Origin: Ignavibacteriaceae bacterium | GTDB taxonomy: Bacteria; Bacteroidota; Ignavibacteria; Ignavibacteriales; Ignavibacteriaceae | NCBI GenBank assembly: GCA_019638025.1 | Contig: JAHBUO010000001.1 | Location: 186,001-250,000 of the forward strand | Length of the DNA stretch: 64,000 nt | Reading direction: 5' to 3' | Part shown: one piece after another, positions 44,918 to 54,162 of the stretch | How the letters are laid out: every line of letters begins with the position of its first letter | How positions within the stretch are numbered: the first letter of the stretch is position 1 | Program-made: the position numbers and the translations under genes | Notes under the pieces: generated by a model | Told to the model about the DNA's origin: nothing | Databases searched by the model: none | Seen by the model: only the letters and a program-made list of their open reading frames with translations

Positions 44918-45319
44918 ATGAAAAATACTATGATATGTTTCTTGGTAATGTTCTTTGCCCTAAGTGGTTTTTTGTTTGGACAAGAAAGTGATTCCGCCAA
45001 ATCTAAACCGATTTACGAAATGAAACAATATTTTATGGTGTTACTAAAGTCGGGGACTAACAGAAGTCAAGATTCCGCAGATGTAGCAAAAATTCAAGCC
45101 GGACACATGGCTCACATTGCAAAAATGGCTGAAGAGGGAGTTCTTGATATTGCGGGTCCGTTTGCTGATAAAGGTGATTTGCGAGGAATTTTCATTCTGA
45201 ATGTATCAACTTTTGAAGAGGCGGAAGCTTGGTGTAAAAAAGATCCGGCAGTAATTTCCGAAAGATTATCTTATGAAATTAAACCCTGGTGGTCAGCAAA
45301 AAATAGTTGTTTGAAGTAA
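44918..45319 (+). CDS. secreted YciI-like protein
   Basis: 133 residues with a signal peptide (MKNTMICFLVMFFALSGFLFG). The mature part is a YciI-type ferredoxin-like fold: IQAGHMAHIAKMAEEGVL, IAGPFADKGDLRGIFIL, STFEEAEAWCKKDPAV. YciI proteins carry a conserved His and Asp and some have dehydrochlorinase-like or muconolactone-type activity; most are uncharacterised. Export to the periplasm is unusual for the family. TAAGGATAA lies ahead of the ATG. Converges with the TlpA-like gene at a shared terminator. Confidence 0.9.
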   Translation: MKNTMICFLVMFFALSGFLFGQESDSAKSKPIYEMKQYFMVLLKSGTNRSQDSADVAKIQAGHMAHIAKMAEEGVLDIAGPFADKGDLRGIFILNVSTFEEAEAWCKKDPAVISERLSYEIKPWWSAKNSCLK

Positions 45320-45328
45320 AGCATTAAA

Positions 45329-45356
45329 CAAAAACGCCGGCTTAAAACCGGCGTTA
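45329..45356 (-). terminator. terminator between convergent YciI-like and TlpA-like genes
   Basis: AACGCCGG-(7 bases)-CCGGCGTT. On the minus strand it is followed by TTTTTGTTT, a good terminator for the TlpA-like gene; on the plus strand the T tract is weaker. It probably serves both. Confidence 0.88.
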
Positions 45357-45362
45357 ATGAAT

Positions 45363-45905
45363 TTATTTTTTCAACAAGCTTTTTATCAAAGAAGTGTAAG
45401 TTTCTTTAGGAACTAACCCTACGTGAGTATCAACAATATTTCCCTTTTTATCCACAATAAATGAAGTTGGGATTGCCTCAACTCCTCCATAAGCTTTTAC
45501 AACTTCCATATTTCCGAAAACAACAGGGTAGTTAATTCCGTAGTTTTTAATAAACGGAGCAACATCTGCTATTGTATTATCTCTATCGAGAGAAATACCG
45601 ATTACAACAACATCATCTTTGTATTCTTTTTGAATAGCAATTAAATCCGGAATCCCTTTTCTACATGGAGGACACCAGGTTGCCCAAAAATCAATAATAA
45701 CTATTTTATTTTTATAATCTGAAAGCTTAACAATTTTTCCGTCGGGCGTTTTAAGTGAGAAGTCGGCGGCTTTTTTAGTGCTGTTAAGAAGTTGGGTTGA
45801 GTTATACTCATTATTTTCAGAATTATTATAGTCTGATTTCTCACAAGCGATAGTGGAAAACGAAAGAGCTATAATTACGGGGATAACTAAAAGTTTTTTA
45901 AGCAT
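45363..45905 (-). CDS. TlpA/ResA-like thioredoxin lipoprotein
   Basis: 180 residues with a lipoprotein signal (MLKKLLVIPVIIALSFSTIA then Cys21), a short Asn-rich linker and a thioredoxin fold with the active site FWATWCPPCRKG near residue 90, cis-Pro in AIPTSFIVDKKG. Membrane-anchored, probably periplasmic reductase that keeps the cysteines of apocytochromes reduced for haem attachment, consistent with the multihaem cytochromes encoded here. Confidence 0.94.
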   Translation of the reverse strand: MLKKLLVIPVIIALSFSTIACEKSDYNNSENNEYNSTQLLNSTKKAADFSLKTPDGKIVKLSDYKNKIVIIDFWATWCPPCRKGIPDLIAIQKEYKDDVVVIGISLDRDNTIADVAPFIKNYGINYPVVFGNMEVVKAYGGVEAIPTSFIVDKKGNIVDTHVGLVPKETYTSLIKSLLKK

Positions 45906-45958
45906 AGTGATTCCTTATTTTTTCTAATTGGATGAACAAAACCTTAAAAGGTTTCACA

Positions 45959-46177
45959 TCATGGTAATGATTGAATATTCTGTTTGTAAAACGGAGGGTA
46001 TGGTCCACGCTCAGGTTCTGTTCGTGTATTATTTACGATAAAAAAGACAATCATTACAACAATAAACACCACAGTGGAAACAAGATTTTTATATCGTGGG
46101 TCAATCAAAGGTGTTTTCTCCGGAACTATTTGATTACCGATTTTTCGTTCTTTTTTCTTCTCGAATTTTTGTGCCAT
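45959..46177 (-). CDS. small single-pass membrane protein, function unknown
   Basis: 72 residues: a Lys-rich cytoplasmic start (MAQKFEKKKERK), one membrane helix (STVVFIVVMIVFFIVNN, about 35-50) and a Pro-rich tail (ERGPYPPFYKQN). Overall like conserved short FCB-group membrane proteins of unknown role. 59 bases downstream of the DUF1648 gene and just upstream of the TlpA-like gene. Confidence 0.75.
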   Translation of the reverse strand: MAQKFEKKKERKIGNQIVPEKTPLIDPRYKNLVSTVVFIVVMIVFFIVNNTRTEPERGPYPPFYKQNIQSLP

Positions 46178-46236
46178 ATACTTTCTTAATTAATTGTGCT
46201 TAAAGATATAAAAAATTAAAAATAATAACGATGGAA

Positions 46237-46770
46237 TTATTCCGATTCTTCTTCATCTTCCTCAACTTTTGAAAAGACCATAAGAAGTCTGATAAGCCAA
46301 GCCATTGTTGATACTAAAAATAGCATAAGAGCTATCCAAAAATCATTATTCAGTTTAATAGGAGAAGAAAGATTGGCATCTATAATAAAAATCAAATTGA
46401 CTAGCATAAAAACGAAAGTAATTATTCCAAAAAAATTCAGATTTGCTTGAAGCATTGAAATCGTAATATCTCTTCTTTCCGGAGCCAACCAATATTCTTT
46501 CTTCGGAACGTTTATCATGCTGTTGCTGCTTTTTTTTATAAAGATGTTGATTCCATAAAACATCAAAATAAGGAAAAATAAAAAGACGTTGTAAATCAGA
46601 ATAAAATTAAACTTATCCGAAAAACCATCCGGATTATTCATGTTACCAAAGTGAGTTGCAATCTTATCAGGTAGTGAAAAGTAGAAGTTCCGGATAATCA
46701 CTATTTCGATAATGAATAGTAATATGTAGACAATTGCCGTGTTTCGTTCCGAAAAAAACTTTTCAATCAT
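46237..46770 (-). CDS. DUF1648-family membrane protein
   Basis: 177 residues with four membrane segments. The DUF1648 signature LPDKIATHFGNMNNPDGF lies at about 34-51 after the first helix. The family includes SdpI-like immunity proteins, but short forms such as this are uncharacterised. The acidic tail (KVEEDEEESE) is notable. Divergent from the decarboxylase gene at 46876. Confidence 0.85.
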   Translation of the reverse strand: MIEKFFSERNTAIVYILLFIIEIVIIRNFYFSLPDKIATHFGNMNNPDGFSDKFNFILIYNVFLFFLILMFYGINIFIKKSSNSMINVPKKEYWLAPERRDITISMLQANLNFFGIITFVFMLVNLIFIIDANLSSPIKLNNDFWIALMLFLVSTMAWLIRLLMVFSKVEEDEEESE

Positions 46771-46875
46771 TTTATATTGGATTTGCTTTGTAACTTTTGA
46801 AAAATATTATCTGTAAATATATTCCATTCCAACAACAAGATTACTATTTTCGTTTACACAAAATAGGAATTTTTA

Positions 46876-48360
46876 ATGGACAATATTTTATACTCCGGGT
46901 TTATTGGACCTAAAGCCGAAAATATTGAAGCCTTACGCATTCTTCTAAACAAAGTTCTTGATCATCAAAGAACTTGGCGGCAATCATTCTTTATAGAAGA
47001 TGATTCGCTATATAAAAATTTCAAAAATGATTTTTCTTCGATAGAAAAAGAATTAGACTTATTCTTACAGAAATATAATTCAAACACCCCCTTCTTTCAT
47101 CCGAGATACTCAGCGCAAATGCTGAAAGACACAACACTTCCAACGATTATCGGGTATCTGGCTTTTATGCTGACCAACCCAAACAATCACGCTTACGAAG
47201 GAGGACCGGTTACAACCGATATGGAAATGGCCGTTGTCTCCTGGCTAAAGAACATGATTGGTTATAAACAAGGTTGGGGGCATTTGACCAGCGGCGGTTC
47301 GCTTGCAAACACTGAAGCACTTTGGGCAATCCGCGATTATTACAAAAGCGGAACAGTCTATTTTAGCGAAGTTTCGCATTATTCTTGGAAACGAATTTGT
47401 AGCATCTTGAGAATTCCACAATATGAAGAAGTTAATGTTGATAAAAATTTCAGAATGGATTTGAATCAGCTTGAAGAAAAGCTAGAGCATAATCCTGCTC
47501 TGGCAGTGATAGCAAATTTTGGTTCAACCGGAACAGGTAGTGTTGATGATATCGAGGGACTTCTTCAGTTAAAAAACAAATATGATTTTCATCTTCATGT
47601 CGATGCAGCTTACGGTGGATTTTTAAGAACAATTATTCTTGATGAAAAAGGAGCAGTAATCCCGTATAAAGAAACATTACCCATATCTGATTATGCTTAC
47701 AAACAAATGTTTTTATTAAATGAATCTGATTCAATTACAATTGACCCGCATAAGCAAGGCTTGATTTCTTACGGTGCCGGAGCGGTTTTATATAAAAACG
47801 AAGAACTCCGCTCGGTTATTTTAAATACCGCACCATACACATATCACCAGCTTGATAAGCCGAATATCGGAATGTTTAGCTTTGAAGGTTCACGACCGGG
47901 AGCAATGGCAGCAGCTTGTTATTTGACTTATAAAGTTTTCCCTCTAAATAATGTTGGTGTTGGAAAAGTAGCTTATAATTCATTAAAAGCATCAAAAGAA
48001 TTTTATAATATGATTGAAGACTCTGATGGATTTAAGAACTTGCATCATCCCGATCTTGACTTAAATTGTTTTTATGTGAATTCTGATTTACGCAGCGCTA
48101 CTGTACACAACGAGTATGTAATTAATTTGTATAAACAACTATCGGTTGAAGCAAAAAATCCGGAGTTTATTCTCTCCAAATTTGTGATGACTCCTGAATT
48201 ATCCAGAAGAATACTTCCGAATTTGGAGAATAGTTCAAATGAAAATGTAATTGCACTCAGATCTGTATTTATGAAGCATTGGAATGGTCTTGATGAAAAT
48301 CGATATATCAAGATGCTCGTCTATACATTAAACAGAAAATTATCGGAAATAAAAATTTAG
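46876..48360 (+). CDS. pyridoxal-phosphate-dependent group II decarboxylase
   Basis: 494 residues. Motifs of the glutamate/aromatic amino acid decarboxylase family: HPRYSAQMLKDTTLPTIIGY, LTSGGSLANTEALWAIR, HVDAAYGGF (Asp contacting the PLP ring) and the Schiff-base lysine in SITIDPHKQGLIS. Cytoplasmic release of CO2 from an amino acid; the substrate cannot be told from the sequence. A TAGGAATTTTTA site lies ahead of the ATG. The ABC ATPase gene follows after 14 bases. Confidence 0.9.
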   Translation: MDNILYSGFIGPKAENIEALRILLNKVLDHQRTWRQSFFIEDDSLYKNFKNDFSSIEKELDLFLQKYNSNTPFFHPRYSAQMLKDTTLPTIIGYLAFMLTNPNNHAYEGGPVTTDMEMAVVSWLKNMIGYKQGWGHLTSGGSLANTEALWAIRDYYKSGTVYFSEVSHYSWKRICSILRIPQYEEVNVDKNFRMDLNQLEEKLEHNPALAVIANFGSTGTGSVDDIEGLLQLKNKYDFHLHVDAAYGGFLRTIILDEKGAVIPYKETLPISDYAYKQMFLLNESDSITIDPHKQGLISYGAGAVLYKNEELRSVILNTAPYTYHQLDKPNIGMFSFEGSRPGAMAAACYLTYKVFPLNNVGVGKVAYNSLKASKEFYNMIEDSDGFKNLHHPDLDLNCFYVNSDLRSATVHNEYVINLYKQLSVEAKNPEFILSKFVMTPELSRRILPNLENSSNENVIALRSVFMKHWNGLDENRYIKMLVYTLNRKLSEIKI

Positions 48361-48374
48361 AAGCAGATGATTAT

Positions 48375-49109
48375 ATGATAGAAATAAAAAATCTTCACAA
48401 AAGTTTTGGCACCAAAAAAGTTTTATCGGGCGTTAATCTAAATATTCAGCCGGGTGAAACCCTTGTAATTGTTGGACGAAGTGGGTGCGGCAAAAGTGTC
48501 ATGCTTAAACACATTGTCGGATTACTCAGCCCTGATGAAGGAGAAGTTAAAGTTGAAGGGAAAATTATTAATCAGTTAAGCGAAAAAGAGCTTTATCAAA
48601 TTAGAAGAAAATTTGGATTTCTATTTCAGGGAGCAGCTTTATTTGACTCAATGAGTGTTGAGGAAAATGTTTCGCTTCCACTTGTTGAATCGGAGAATGG
48701 TATTAAAAAATCCGAAATAGATAAAATTGTAGCCGAGAAACTTGAACTTGTCGGTTTGCCGGGTATTCAAAAACTAAAACCTTCGGAATTATCAGGAGGG
48801 ATGAGAAAGAGAGTTGGACTTGCGCGTGCTTTAGCAACTACACCCGATTATATTCTTTATGATGAACCCACAACCGGTCTCGATCCGATTATGTCTGATT
48901 CAATTGATAATCTAATTAAAGATTTGAGCGAAAAAATTAATGTTACTTCAATTGTTGTTACGCACGATATGTTCAGTGTTAAAAATGTTGCAGACCGCGT
49001 GGCAATGATGCACGAAGGCAAAATTTATTATGAAGGAAAACCCGATGAACTTCTTAATTCAAAGGATGAAATAATCTATGATTTTATAAAGAGAACAGAA
49101 ACTCTTTAA
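48375..49109 (+). CDS. mlaF: MlaF-like ABC transporter ATP-binding protein
   Basis: 244 residues. Walker A VGRSGCGKSVMLKHIVGLL, signature ELSGGMRKRVGLARALA, Walker B YILYDEPTTGLDP and the H-loop IVVTHDM. The GGMRKRVGLARAL signature with SVMLKHIVGL is that of MlaF/Mkl ATPases, which energise outer-membrane lipid transport with MlaE permease and MCE-domain MlaD. Neither partner is next to it: the following gene is a convergent SulP transporter. Coupled to the decarboxylase gene. Confidence 0.9.
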   Translation: MIEIKNLHKSFGTKKVLSGVNLNIQPGETLVIVGRSGCGKSVMLKHIVGLLSPDEGEVKVEGKIINQLSEKELYQIRRKFGFLFQGAALFDSMSVEENVSLPLVESENGIKKSEIDKIVAEKLELVGLPGIQKLKPSELSGGMRKRVGLARALATTPDYILYDEPTTGLDPIMSDSIDNLIKDLSEKINVTSIVVTHDMFSVKNVADRVAMMHEGKIYYEGKPDELLNSKDEIIYDFIKRTETL

Positions 49110-49119
49110 TCCAATTTTC

Positions 49120-50775
49120 TTAACTCTTTAAAATATCTCTTGCACGAACTAGCGCCTGGTCAATATTAGCAAAGACGTTTTCTTCGCCGACCTTCTTCAA
49201 AAATCCGGATTGTTCAAACGCCATCAGTGGTTGTGCATGAACTCCGGAAAAAATTAATTTTGTCCCTTCTTCTTTCGATTCCATCAACAAATCTTCAAGA
49301 ACATGAAGCCCTGTAGAATCAATAGCCGGAACATTTCTCATTCTAATAATTCTAATTTTAGGTGGTGCTTCGAGAGTTTTAACAGCTTCTTTAAATTTAT
49401 CAACAGCACCAAAGAAGAAGGGTCCATTAATCTCATAAACTTCGACATCTTTCGGAACATCTTTTCTATTGATTGCCATCGGGTCAATTACATCTTCTTC
49501 ATCTTCCTTAAATTCACGTGTAACCACTCCTACATTTGTTACCATTGCCATTCTTCGCATAAATAGGAAAACCGAAAGAAGCATTCCGATTTCGATTGCA
49601 ATAGTTAAATCGAACACAACTGTGAGCCCGAATGTTGTTAAGAGTACGATTACATCGCTTTTGGGATTTTTCAATAATGCTTTAAAAGTTCGCCACTCAC
49701 TCATGTTATATGAAACAACAACTAAAATAGCAGCTAAAGTTGCAAGTGGAATAAGCTTAGCTAGGTTGCCGACAAACAATAATATCAGTAATAAAACAAT
49801 TGCATGAATCATCCCCGCAACAGGAGTTTTGCCCCCATTTTTAATGTTTGTAACGGTTCTTGCGATTGCGCCGGTAGCAGGAATTCCGCCAAACAATGGG
49901 GTGACTATGTTTGCAACACCTTGTGCAATTAGCTCCATATTTGAACGGTGTTTTCCGCCAATCATACCATCAGCAACCACTGCAGAGAGAAGTGATTCTA
50001 TTGCGGCTAAGAGTGCAATTGTAGTTGCAGGTTCTATTAATTTTTTAATGGTTGCCAAATCAAATCCGCTTAAAGAAGGCTCCGGAATTGAAGTTGGTAA
50101 ATCTCCAAATCGGCTACCTATCGTCTCTACCGGTAGACCAAATATTGATACAATTAAAGTTGAGACGACTAAAGCTATAAGTGAGCCGGGGATTTTGCGG
50201 GAAACTTTTTGCCATAAAATAATTATTAAAAGAGAGAGTAAAGCAATACCGAGTGCATAGTAATTTATTGAAGTAAAATGATGACCGTAGGCATACCACT
50301 TTTCAAAAAATTCTGATGGGACTTCCTGCATCGATAAGCCGAAGATATCTTTTATTTGCGAAGAAAAAATTATCAACGCTATTCCGGATGTAAAACCAAC
50401 TATTACAGGATGAGGAATAAATTTAATTACGGCTCCAAATCTTGCAAAGCCCATTATTACCAAAATTATTCCTGCCATTACAGTCGCAATTATTAATCCA
50501 TTTAGTCCGAATTCCTGAATTATTGAATAAACTATTACTACAAAGGCTCCGGTGGGTCCACCAATTTGCACGCGGCTTCCACCTAAAAATGAAATGATAA
50601 ATCCGGCGATAATTGCTGTGATTAATCCCTTTTCCGGAGTAACTCCGGATGCAATTGCAAACGCTATTGCTAATGGAAGCGCCACAACGCCGACAATAAC
50701 TCCGGATGATAAATCAGACAGAAAATCTGCTTTAGAATAATTTTTAATTGTTGTAAATAGCTTTGGGCGTAACAT
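49120..50775 (-). CDS. SulP-family anion transporter with STAS domain
   Basis: 551 residues. 10-14 membrane segments with SulP motifs ([40 protein letters not shown]) and a C-terminal STAS domain (about 440-550) with [18 protein letters not shown], where Ser of DSTG is the usual phosphorylation site. Inner-membrane uptake or exchange of sulfate or bicarbonate; substrate not resolved. Converges with the MlaF-like gene. Confidence 0.95.
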   Translation of the reverse strand: MLRPKLFTTIKNYSKADFLSDLSSGVIVGVVALPLAIAFAIASGVTPEKGLITAIIAGFIISFLGGSRVQIGGPTGAFVVIVYSIIQEFGLNGLIIATVMAGIILVIMGFARFGAVIKFIPHPVIVGFTSGIALIIFSSQIKDIFGLSMQEVPSEFFEKWYAYGHHFTSINYYALGIALLSLLIIILWQKVSRKIPGSLIALVVSTLIVSIFGLPVETIGSRFGDLPTSIPEPSLSGFDLATIKKLIEPATTIALLAAIESLLSAVVADGMIGGKHRSNMELIAQGVANIVTPLFGGIPATGAIARTVTNIKNGGKTPVAGMIHAIVLLLILLFVGNLAKLIPLATLAAILVVVSYNMSEWRTFKALLKNPKSDVIVLLTTFGLTVVFDLTIAIEIGMLLSVFLFMRRMAMVTNVGVVTREFKEDEEDVIDPMAINRKDVPKDVEVYEINGPFFFGAVDKFKEAVKTLEAPPKIRIIRMRNVPAIDSTGLHVLEDLLMESKEEGTKLIFSGVHAQPLMAFEQSGFLKKVGEENVFANIDQALVRARDILKS

Positions 50776-50847
50776 ATAAATCGATATTAATGAAAATCAT
50801 AAACCGCATTAAAATAATAATTGTTCGGAATAAATGTTATAGTGGAG

Positions 50848-50879
50848 AAAAAAAAGCTTGAAATAATTCAAGCTTTTTC
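50848..50879 (-). terminator. terminator of the lexA operon
   Basis: AAAAAGCTTGAA-ATAA-TTCAAGCTTTTT: a 12-bp stem with a 4-base loop, followed on the minus strand by further T residues, 8 bases past the stop of the last lexA-operon gene. Confidence 0.9.
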
Positions 50880-50886
50880 ACTTTTA

Positions 50887-51327
50887 TCAGGCTACGCTTC
50901 GAGTAAAATTTGTATCTATTGATGGGCTATCGAATAAGTCGGATTTAACTTGTTCAAACAGCGGTATGATTTTAATCATTGTTTTTAGTGAGTCATCGAG
51001 AGAATTAACCAATCCCTTAATTAAAGAAACATGCTCTAAACTGACCCCTACAAATAGTGGGATGCGCTTTTTGGTAAAACGGCTTTCGCGTGCGGCAAGA
51101 AACGCAATCTTGTTGAGTAATCCGGGATTTTTTACATCTTCGGATAAGATTGTAATTCCTATTGCAAAATTCTTACGTTGTTTTGCAAGGACATCAATTT
51201 CGTAATCGCCGATTTTAGGTGGTTCAGAAAGATAAGTTCCAAATCGTCTTTTAACTGTAATATAACCATTCTGCCAAAAATGATTAATTAATAAGTCGAT
51301 TGCTCTTTGTTTTTTTAGAGATTTCAT
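50887..51327 (-). CDS. lexA-operon protein, possible nuclease-fold, function unknown
   Basis: 146 residues. The middle (GTYLSEPPKIGDYEIDVLAK, then RKNFAIGITILSED) has the strand-turn-strand order of a PD-(D/E)XK endonuclease core with Glu/Asp in YEID, but the usual E-x-K is absent (IGITI), so it may be an inactive relative. The N-terminal MKSLKKQRAIDLLINHFWQN resembles a DNA-binding helix pair. Third and last gene of the lexA transcript, 23 bases after the WYL-like gene, so probably induced with lexA. I do not know its role. Confidence 0.7.
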   Translation of the reverse strand: MKSLKKQRAIDLLINHFWQNGYITVKRRFGTYLSEPPKIGDYEIDVLAKQRKNFAIGITILSEDVKNPGLLNKIAFLAARESRFTKKRIPLFVGVSLEHVSLIKGLVNSLDDSLKTMIKIIPLFEQVKSDLFDSPSIDTNFTRSVA

Positions 51328-51350
51328 TTTAATCTCCTCTCTTAAATAAA

Positions 51351-51599
51351 TTAATTATAAAGAGGAATTATTGGAATAATAGGTGTGAATTTTGGCGCAT
51401 CGAGAATATGAATATTCGCAATTTTTCGATACTCAAATTTTTCAACACCGCGTCCAAATTTTTGTCTACCGTATATTACCTTATTACCGAATCTATCAAC
51501 GGCAGTGTAATAAGGCTCAAGAATAACTTCACTTGTCTCATAAAAGAACTGTAAAGTTCTTCTATTTAGTATTGCATGTAAAAAAATATCTGATTTCAT
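51351..51599 (-). CDS. small WYL-like protein of the lexA operon
   Basis: 82 residues. The order ILNRRTLQFFYE - VILEPYYTAVDRFGNKVIYG - EYRKIANIHILDAPKF follows a WYL domain (conserved basic helix, EPY, hydrophobic strand, and final IxxIxxLD), but in an almost minimal form. WYL domains sense ligands, often nucleic acids, in defence and DNA-damage regulators. It lies 10 bases after lexA and is likely SOS-controlled. Function undetermined. Confidence 0.72.
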   Translation of the reverse strand: MKSDIFLHAILNRRTLQFFYETSEVILEPYYTAVDRFGNKVIYGRQKFGRGVEKFEYRKIANIHILDAPKFTPIIPIIPLYN

Positions 51600-51609
51600 C
51601 TCTAACTCC

Positions 51610-52248
51610 TTAATTATACCATCTCATAATACCAACCACTTTCCCTATTATCGAAAAATTTTCTGAAAAGTTTATATCTATTGGCTTATAATTATCATTT
51701 TCCGGAAGAAGTTGAATTTTCCCTCGCTTATTTGAAAATCTTTTCACCGTTGCCTCATTATCGATCATTGCCACAACAATGTCATTGTTTATAGCTTCTG
51801 ATTGAGATGAAACAATTACTAAGTCTCCGTCAAATATTCCGGCGTTAATCATACTATCACCTTTGACGCGAAGAGCAAAACTCTCGTTCCCTTTTTTAAT
51901 AAGATTAGGGTCAATTACCAAATTCCCTTCAATATTTTCAATTGCTGAAATCGGAACACCCGCAGCAACTCTACCAACTATTGGAATCCTTGCATAGGAT
52001 TCATCAATTCTGAAGATGTTTGAATTTGATTCTTCGTCAAGAACATTAATGGCTCTGCTCGAATTACTCTCCACTGTTAAATAACCTTTTTTCTCAAGAG
52101 CATCTAAATGTCTTTTTACTCCGAATGTTGAAACCATTCCGAAATTTCTTGCAATCTCACGCAGTGTAGGCGGATATCCATTTTCATTTCTGAACTGATT
52201 TATAAATTCAAGAATTTCTTTTTGACGATCAGTTAGTTCTTTTTTCAT
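51610..52248 (-). CDS. lexA: LexA repressor
   Basis: 212 residues. N-terminal winged helix (LTDRQKEILEFINQF, PPTLREIARNFGM) and the C-terminal autoprotease: cleavage bond Ala96-Gly97 in VGRVAAGVPI, catalytic Ser132 in GDSMINAG and Lys169 in NEATVKRF, with the same spacing as E. coli LexA. It represses SOS genes until RecA filaments trigger self-cleavage. Two candidate operators lie immediately upstream (52254-52297), the first overlapping the ribosome binding region, so autoregulation is expected. First gene of a three-gene operon. Confidence 0.97.
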   Translation of the reverse strand: MKKELTDRQKEILEFINQFRNENGYPPTLREIARNFGMVSTFGVKRHLDALEKKGYLTVESNSSRAINVLDEESNSNIFRIDESYARIPIVGRVAAGVPISAIENIEGNLVIDPNLIKKGNESFALRVKGDSMINAGIFDGDLVIVSSQSEAINNDIVVAMIDNEATVKRFSNKRGKIQLLPENDNYKPIDINFSENFSIIGKVVGIMRWYN

Positions 52249-52253
52249 GATAT

Positions 52254-52271
52254 AGTGTCCAATTGTTCACT
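52254..52271. promoter_or_regulatory. candidate LexA operator 1
   Basis: AGTG-N10-CACT palindrome (AGTGTCCAATTGTTCACT) with a CAATTG centre, beginning 6 bases upstream of the lexA ATG. Shares its pattern with the second site 26 bases away. Confidence 0.65.
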
Positions 52272-52279
52272 ACAAATAT

Positions 52280-52297
52280 AGTGTGCGGATGTGCACT
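52280..52297. promoter_or_regulatory. candidate LexA operator 2
   Basis: AGTGTGCGGATGTGCACT, again AGTG-N10-CACT. Two copies of the same palindrome in front of lexA strongly suggest an autoregulatory operator of a form unlike the classical CTGT-N8-ACAG or CGAAC-N4-GTTCG. Confidence 0.65.
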
Positions 52298-52328
52298 TGT
52301 CAAGGGAAAAGGAAATATTTTTTAAAAT

Positions 52329-52362
52329 AAAAAAACCGCAGACTGTTTCTGCGGTTTTAAAA
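52329..52362 (-). terminator. terminator after proS
   Basis: On the minus strand AAAACCGCAGA-AACAG-TCTGCGGTTTTTTTATT: an 11-bp stem with a T tract, 17 bases after the prolyl-tRNA synthetase stop. Confidence 0.9.
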
Positions 52363-52378
52363 TCAAAAGAGTGTTTGA

Positions 52379-54067
52379 TTACTTCAACAAGTCTTTTATA
52401 GTATTAATTAGATTATCTATTTCAACTTCAAAACGTTCACCTGATTTACGGATTTTTACCTCAACTTTATTTTCCTTCAGTTTCTTTTCTCCAACGATTA
52501 TCTGAATCGGCATTCCGAGTAAATCGGCATCATTAAATTTGAATCCGGCTTGCGCATCTCTTCTATCATCAAACAGAACTTCAAATCCTTCTTTTTGAAG
52601 TTGGGCATATAAATTTTCAGAAGCCGTTATTACTTCTTCTTTCTTCATATTTAAACCGATAAGATGAATTTGAAATGGAGCAAGTGAAGTATCCCAAACA
52701 ATTCCTCTTTCGTCATGGTGTTGTTCGATGTAGCAAGCAATAACTCGTTCAACACCGATTCCATAACTTCCCATAATAATAGGATGTGATTTTCCATTTT
52801 CGTCTAAGAACAAAGCTCCCATAGACTCAGAATACTTTGTCCCAAGTTTAAAAATATGCCCTAGTTCGATAGCGGGAAAGACATCGAGTTTTGAATCACA
52901 TCTTGGACAATTTTCACCTGCTTTAATTATTCTTAAATCAGCGTATTCTATATTCGGAACATCGCGCGATAAATCAATTCCCCCGATGTGAAAATCATTT
53001 TTGTTTGCTCCGCTAAAAAGATTATTTAAGTTTCTTAATCTTTCATCGGCTATTATTCTACCTTTAAATCCTACCGGACCAATAGAGCCCGCATCTGCAC
53101 CGGTAAATTCTTTAAGTTCTTCGGGATGCCCCGGTCTTACACCGCTACCTGTTACTTTCTCAAGTTTAGTTTCGTTAACTTCCTCATTTCCCAACATTAA
53201 AACTAAGACGGCTTCTTTGTCATTAATATATACTCTTGATTTCGCACATTGAGTTTCATCAATATTTAAGAATGCACAAAGTTCATCGATTGACTTTACA
53301 TTCGGTGTGGAAATTTCGTAAATGTCTTTGCTTACATCATCTCTTTTAAGTGCTTCAACTTTTGAAGTCGCAACTTCAACATTTCCGGCATATCCGCAAG
53401 ACTCGCAATAAGCAACGGTATCTTCTCCTGCCGAAGATTTAACCATAAATTCTTCCGAACCACTTCCTCCCATTGCACCGCTTGATGCACCAACTACAAA
53501 GAATTTTAAACCACATCGTTCAAAAATATTTCTATAAGCCGAATCATGTAATTTATATGATTCGTTTAATCCTTCTTGGGTTGTATCGAAAGAGTAAGAA
53601 TCTTTCATCAAAAATTGTCTGCCGCGGATAATTCCGCTTCTGGGACGTGGTTCATTTCTGAATTTAGTTTGAATTTGATACCAAGTTTGAGGCATATCCT
53701 TATAAGAAGCTAAAACCCTTCTGGCATGATAAGTCATAATTTCCTCATGAGTTGGTGCGAGGATATATTCTCTATTCTTCACATGAAACATAGTATCGCC
53801 AAATGCTTCAACTCGATTTGTCTCTTCCCAAATTTCTTTTGGGTTTAACGCAGGAAGATGAAACTCTTGTCCTCCGATTGCATCCATTTCCTGGTGAATT
53901 ATTTCGCAAACTTTTTTAACAACTTTATAACCTAAAGGAAGAAAAGAATAAATTCCTGCGGAAAGCATTCTGACCATTCCGGCTCTAAGCATAAGAACGT
54001 GACTTGTAACAACCGCATCATTTGGTACTTCCTTTAACGTTGGAATAAACGATTTACTAAGTTTCAT
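52379..54067 (-). CDS. proS: prolyl-tRNA synthetase (bacterial type)
   Basis: 562 residues. Class II motifs: TSHVLMLRAGMVRMLSAGIY at the N-terminus, motif 2 TKFRNEPRPRSGIIRGRQF, motif 3 near GSYGIGVERVIAC, an editing insertion (about 225-380) and a C-terminal anticodon-binding domain (PFQIHLIGLNMKKEEV). It charges tRNA-Pro. Length and editing domain place it in the bacterial ProS type 1 group. Single-gene unit with its own terminator. Confidence 0.97.
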   Translation of the reverse strand: MKLSKSFIPTLKEVPNDAVVTSHVLMLRAGMVRMLSAGIYSFLPLGYKVVKKVCEIIHQEMDAIGGQEFHLPALNPKEIWEETNRVEAFGDTMFHVKNREYILAPTHEEIMTYHARRVLASYKDMPQTWYQIQTKFRNEPRPRSGIIRGRQFLMKDSYSFDTTQEGLNESYKLHDSAYRNIFERCGLKFFVVGASSGAMGGSGSEEFMVKSSAGEDTVAYCESCGYAGNVEVATSKVEALKRDDVSKDIYEISTPNVKSIDELCAFLNIDETQCAKSRVYINDKEAVLVLMLGNEEVNETKLEKVTGSGVRPGHPEELKEFTGADAGSIGPVGFKGRIIADERLRNLNNLFSGANKNDFHIGGIDLSRDVPNIEYADLRIIKAGENCPRCDSKLDVFPAIELGHIFKLGTKYSESMGALFLDENGKSHPIIMGSYGIGVERVIACYIEQHHDERGIVWDTSLAPFQIHLIGLNMKKEEVITASENLYAQLQKEGFEVLFDDRRDAQAGFKFNDADLLGMPIQIIVGEKKLKENKVEVKIRKSGERFEVEIDNLINTIKDLLK

Positions 54068-54162
54068 ATTGATGATGTTTTTATGAATAAATTTATTTTT
54101 GTAAAAGAAACGTAAAAATAAGGAATTGAAAGGGGACTTAAAAGTGATGAGTTTAATAAAAT

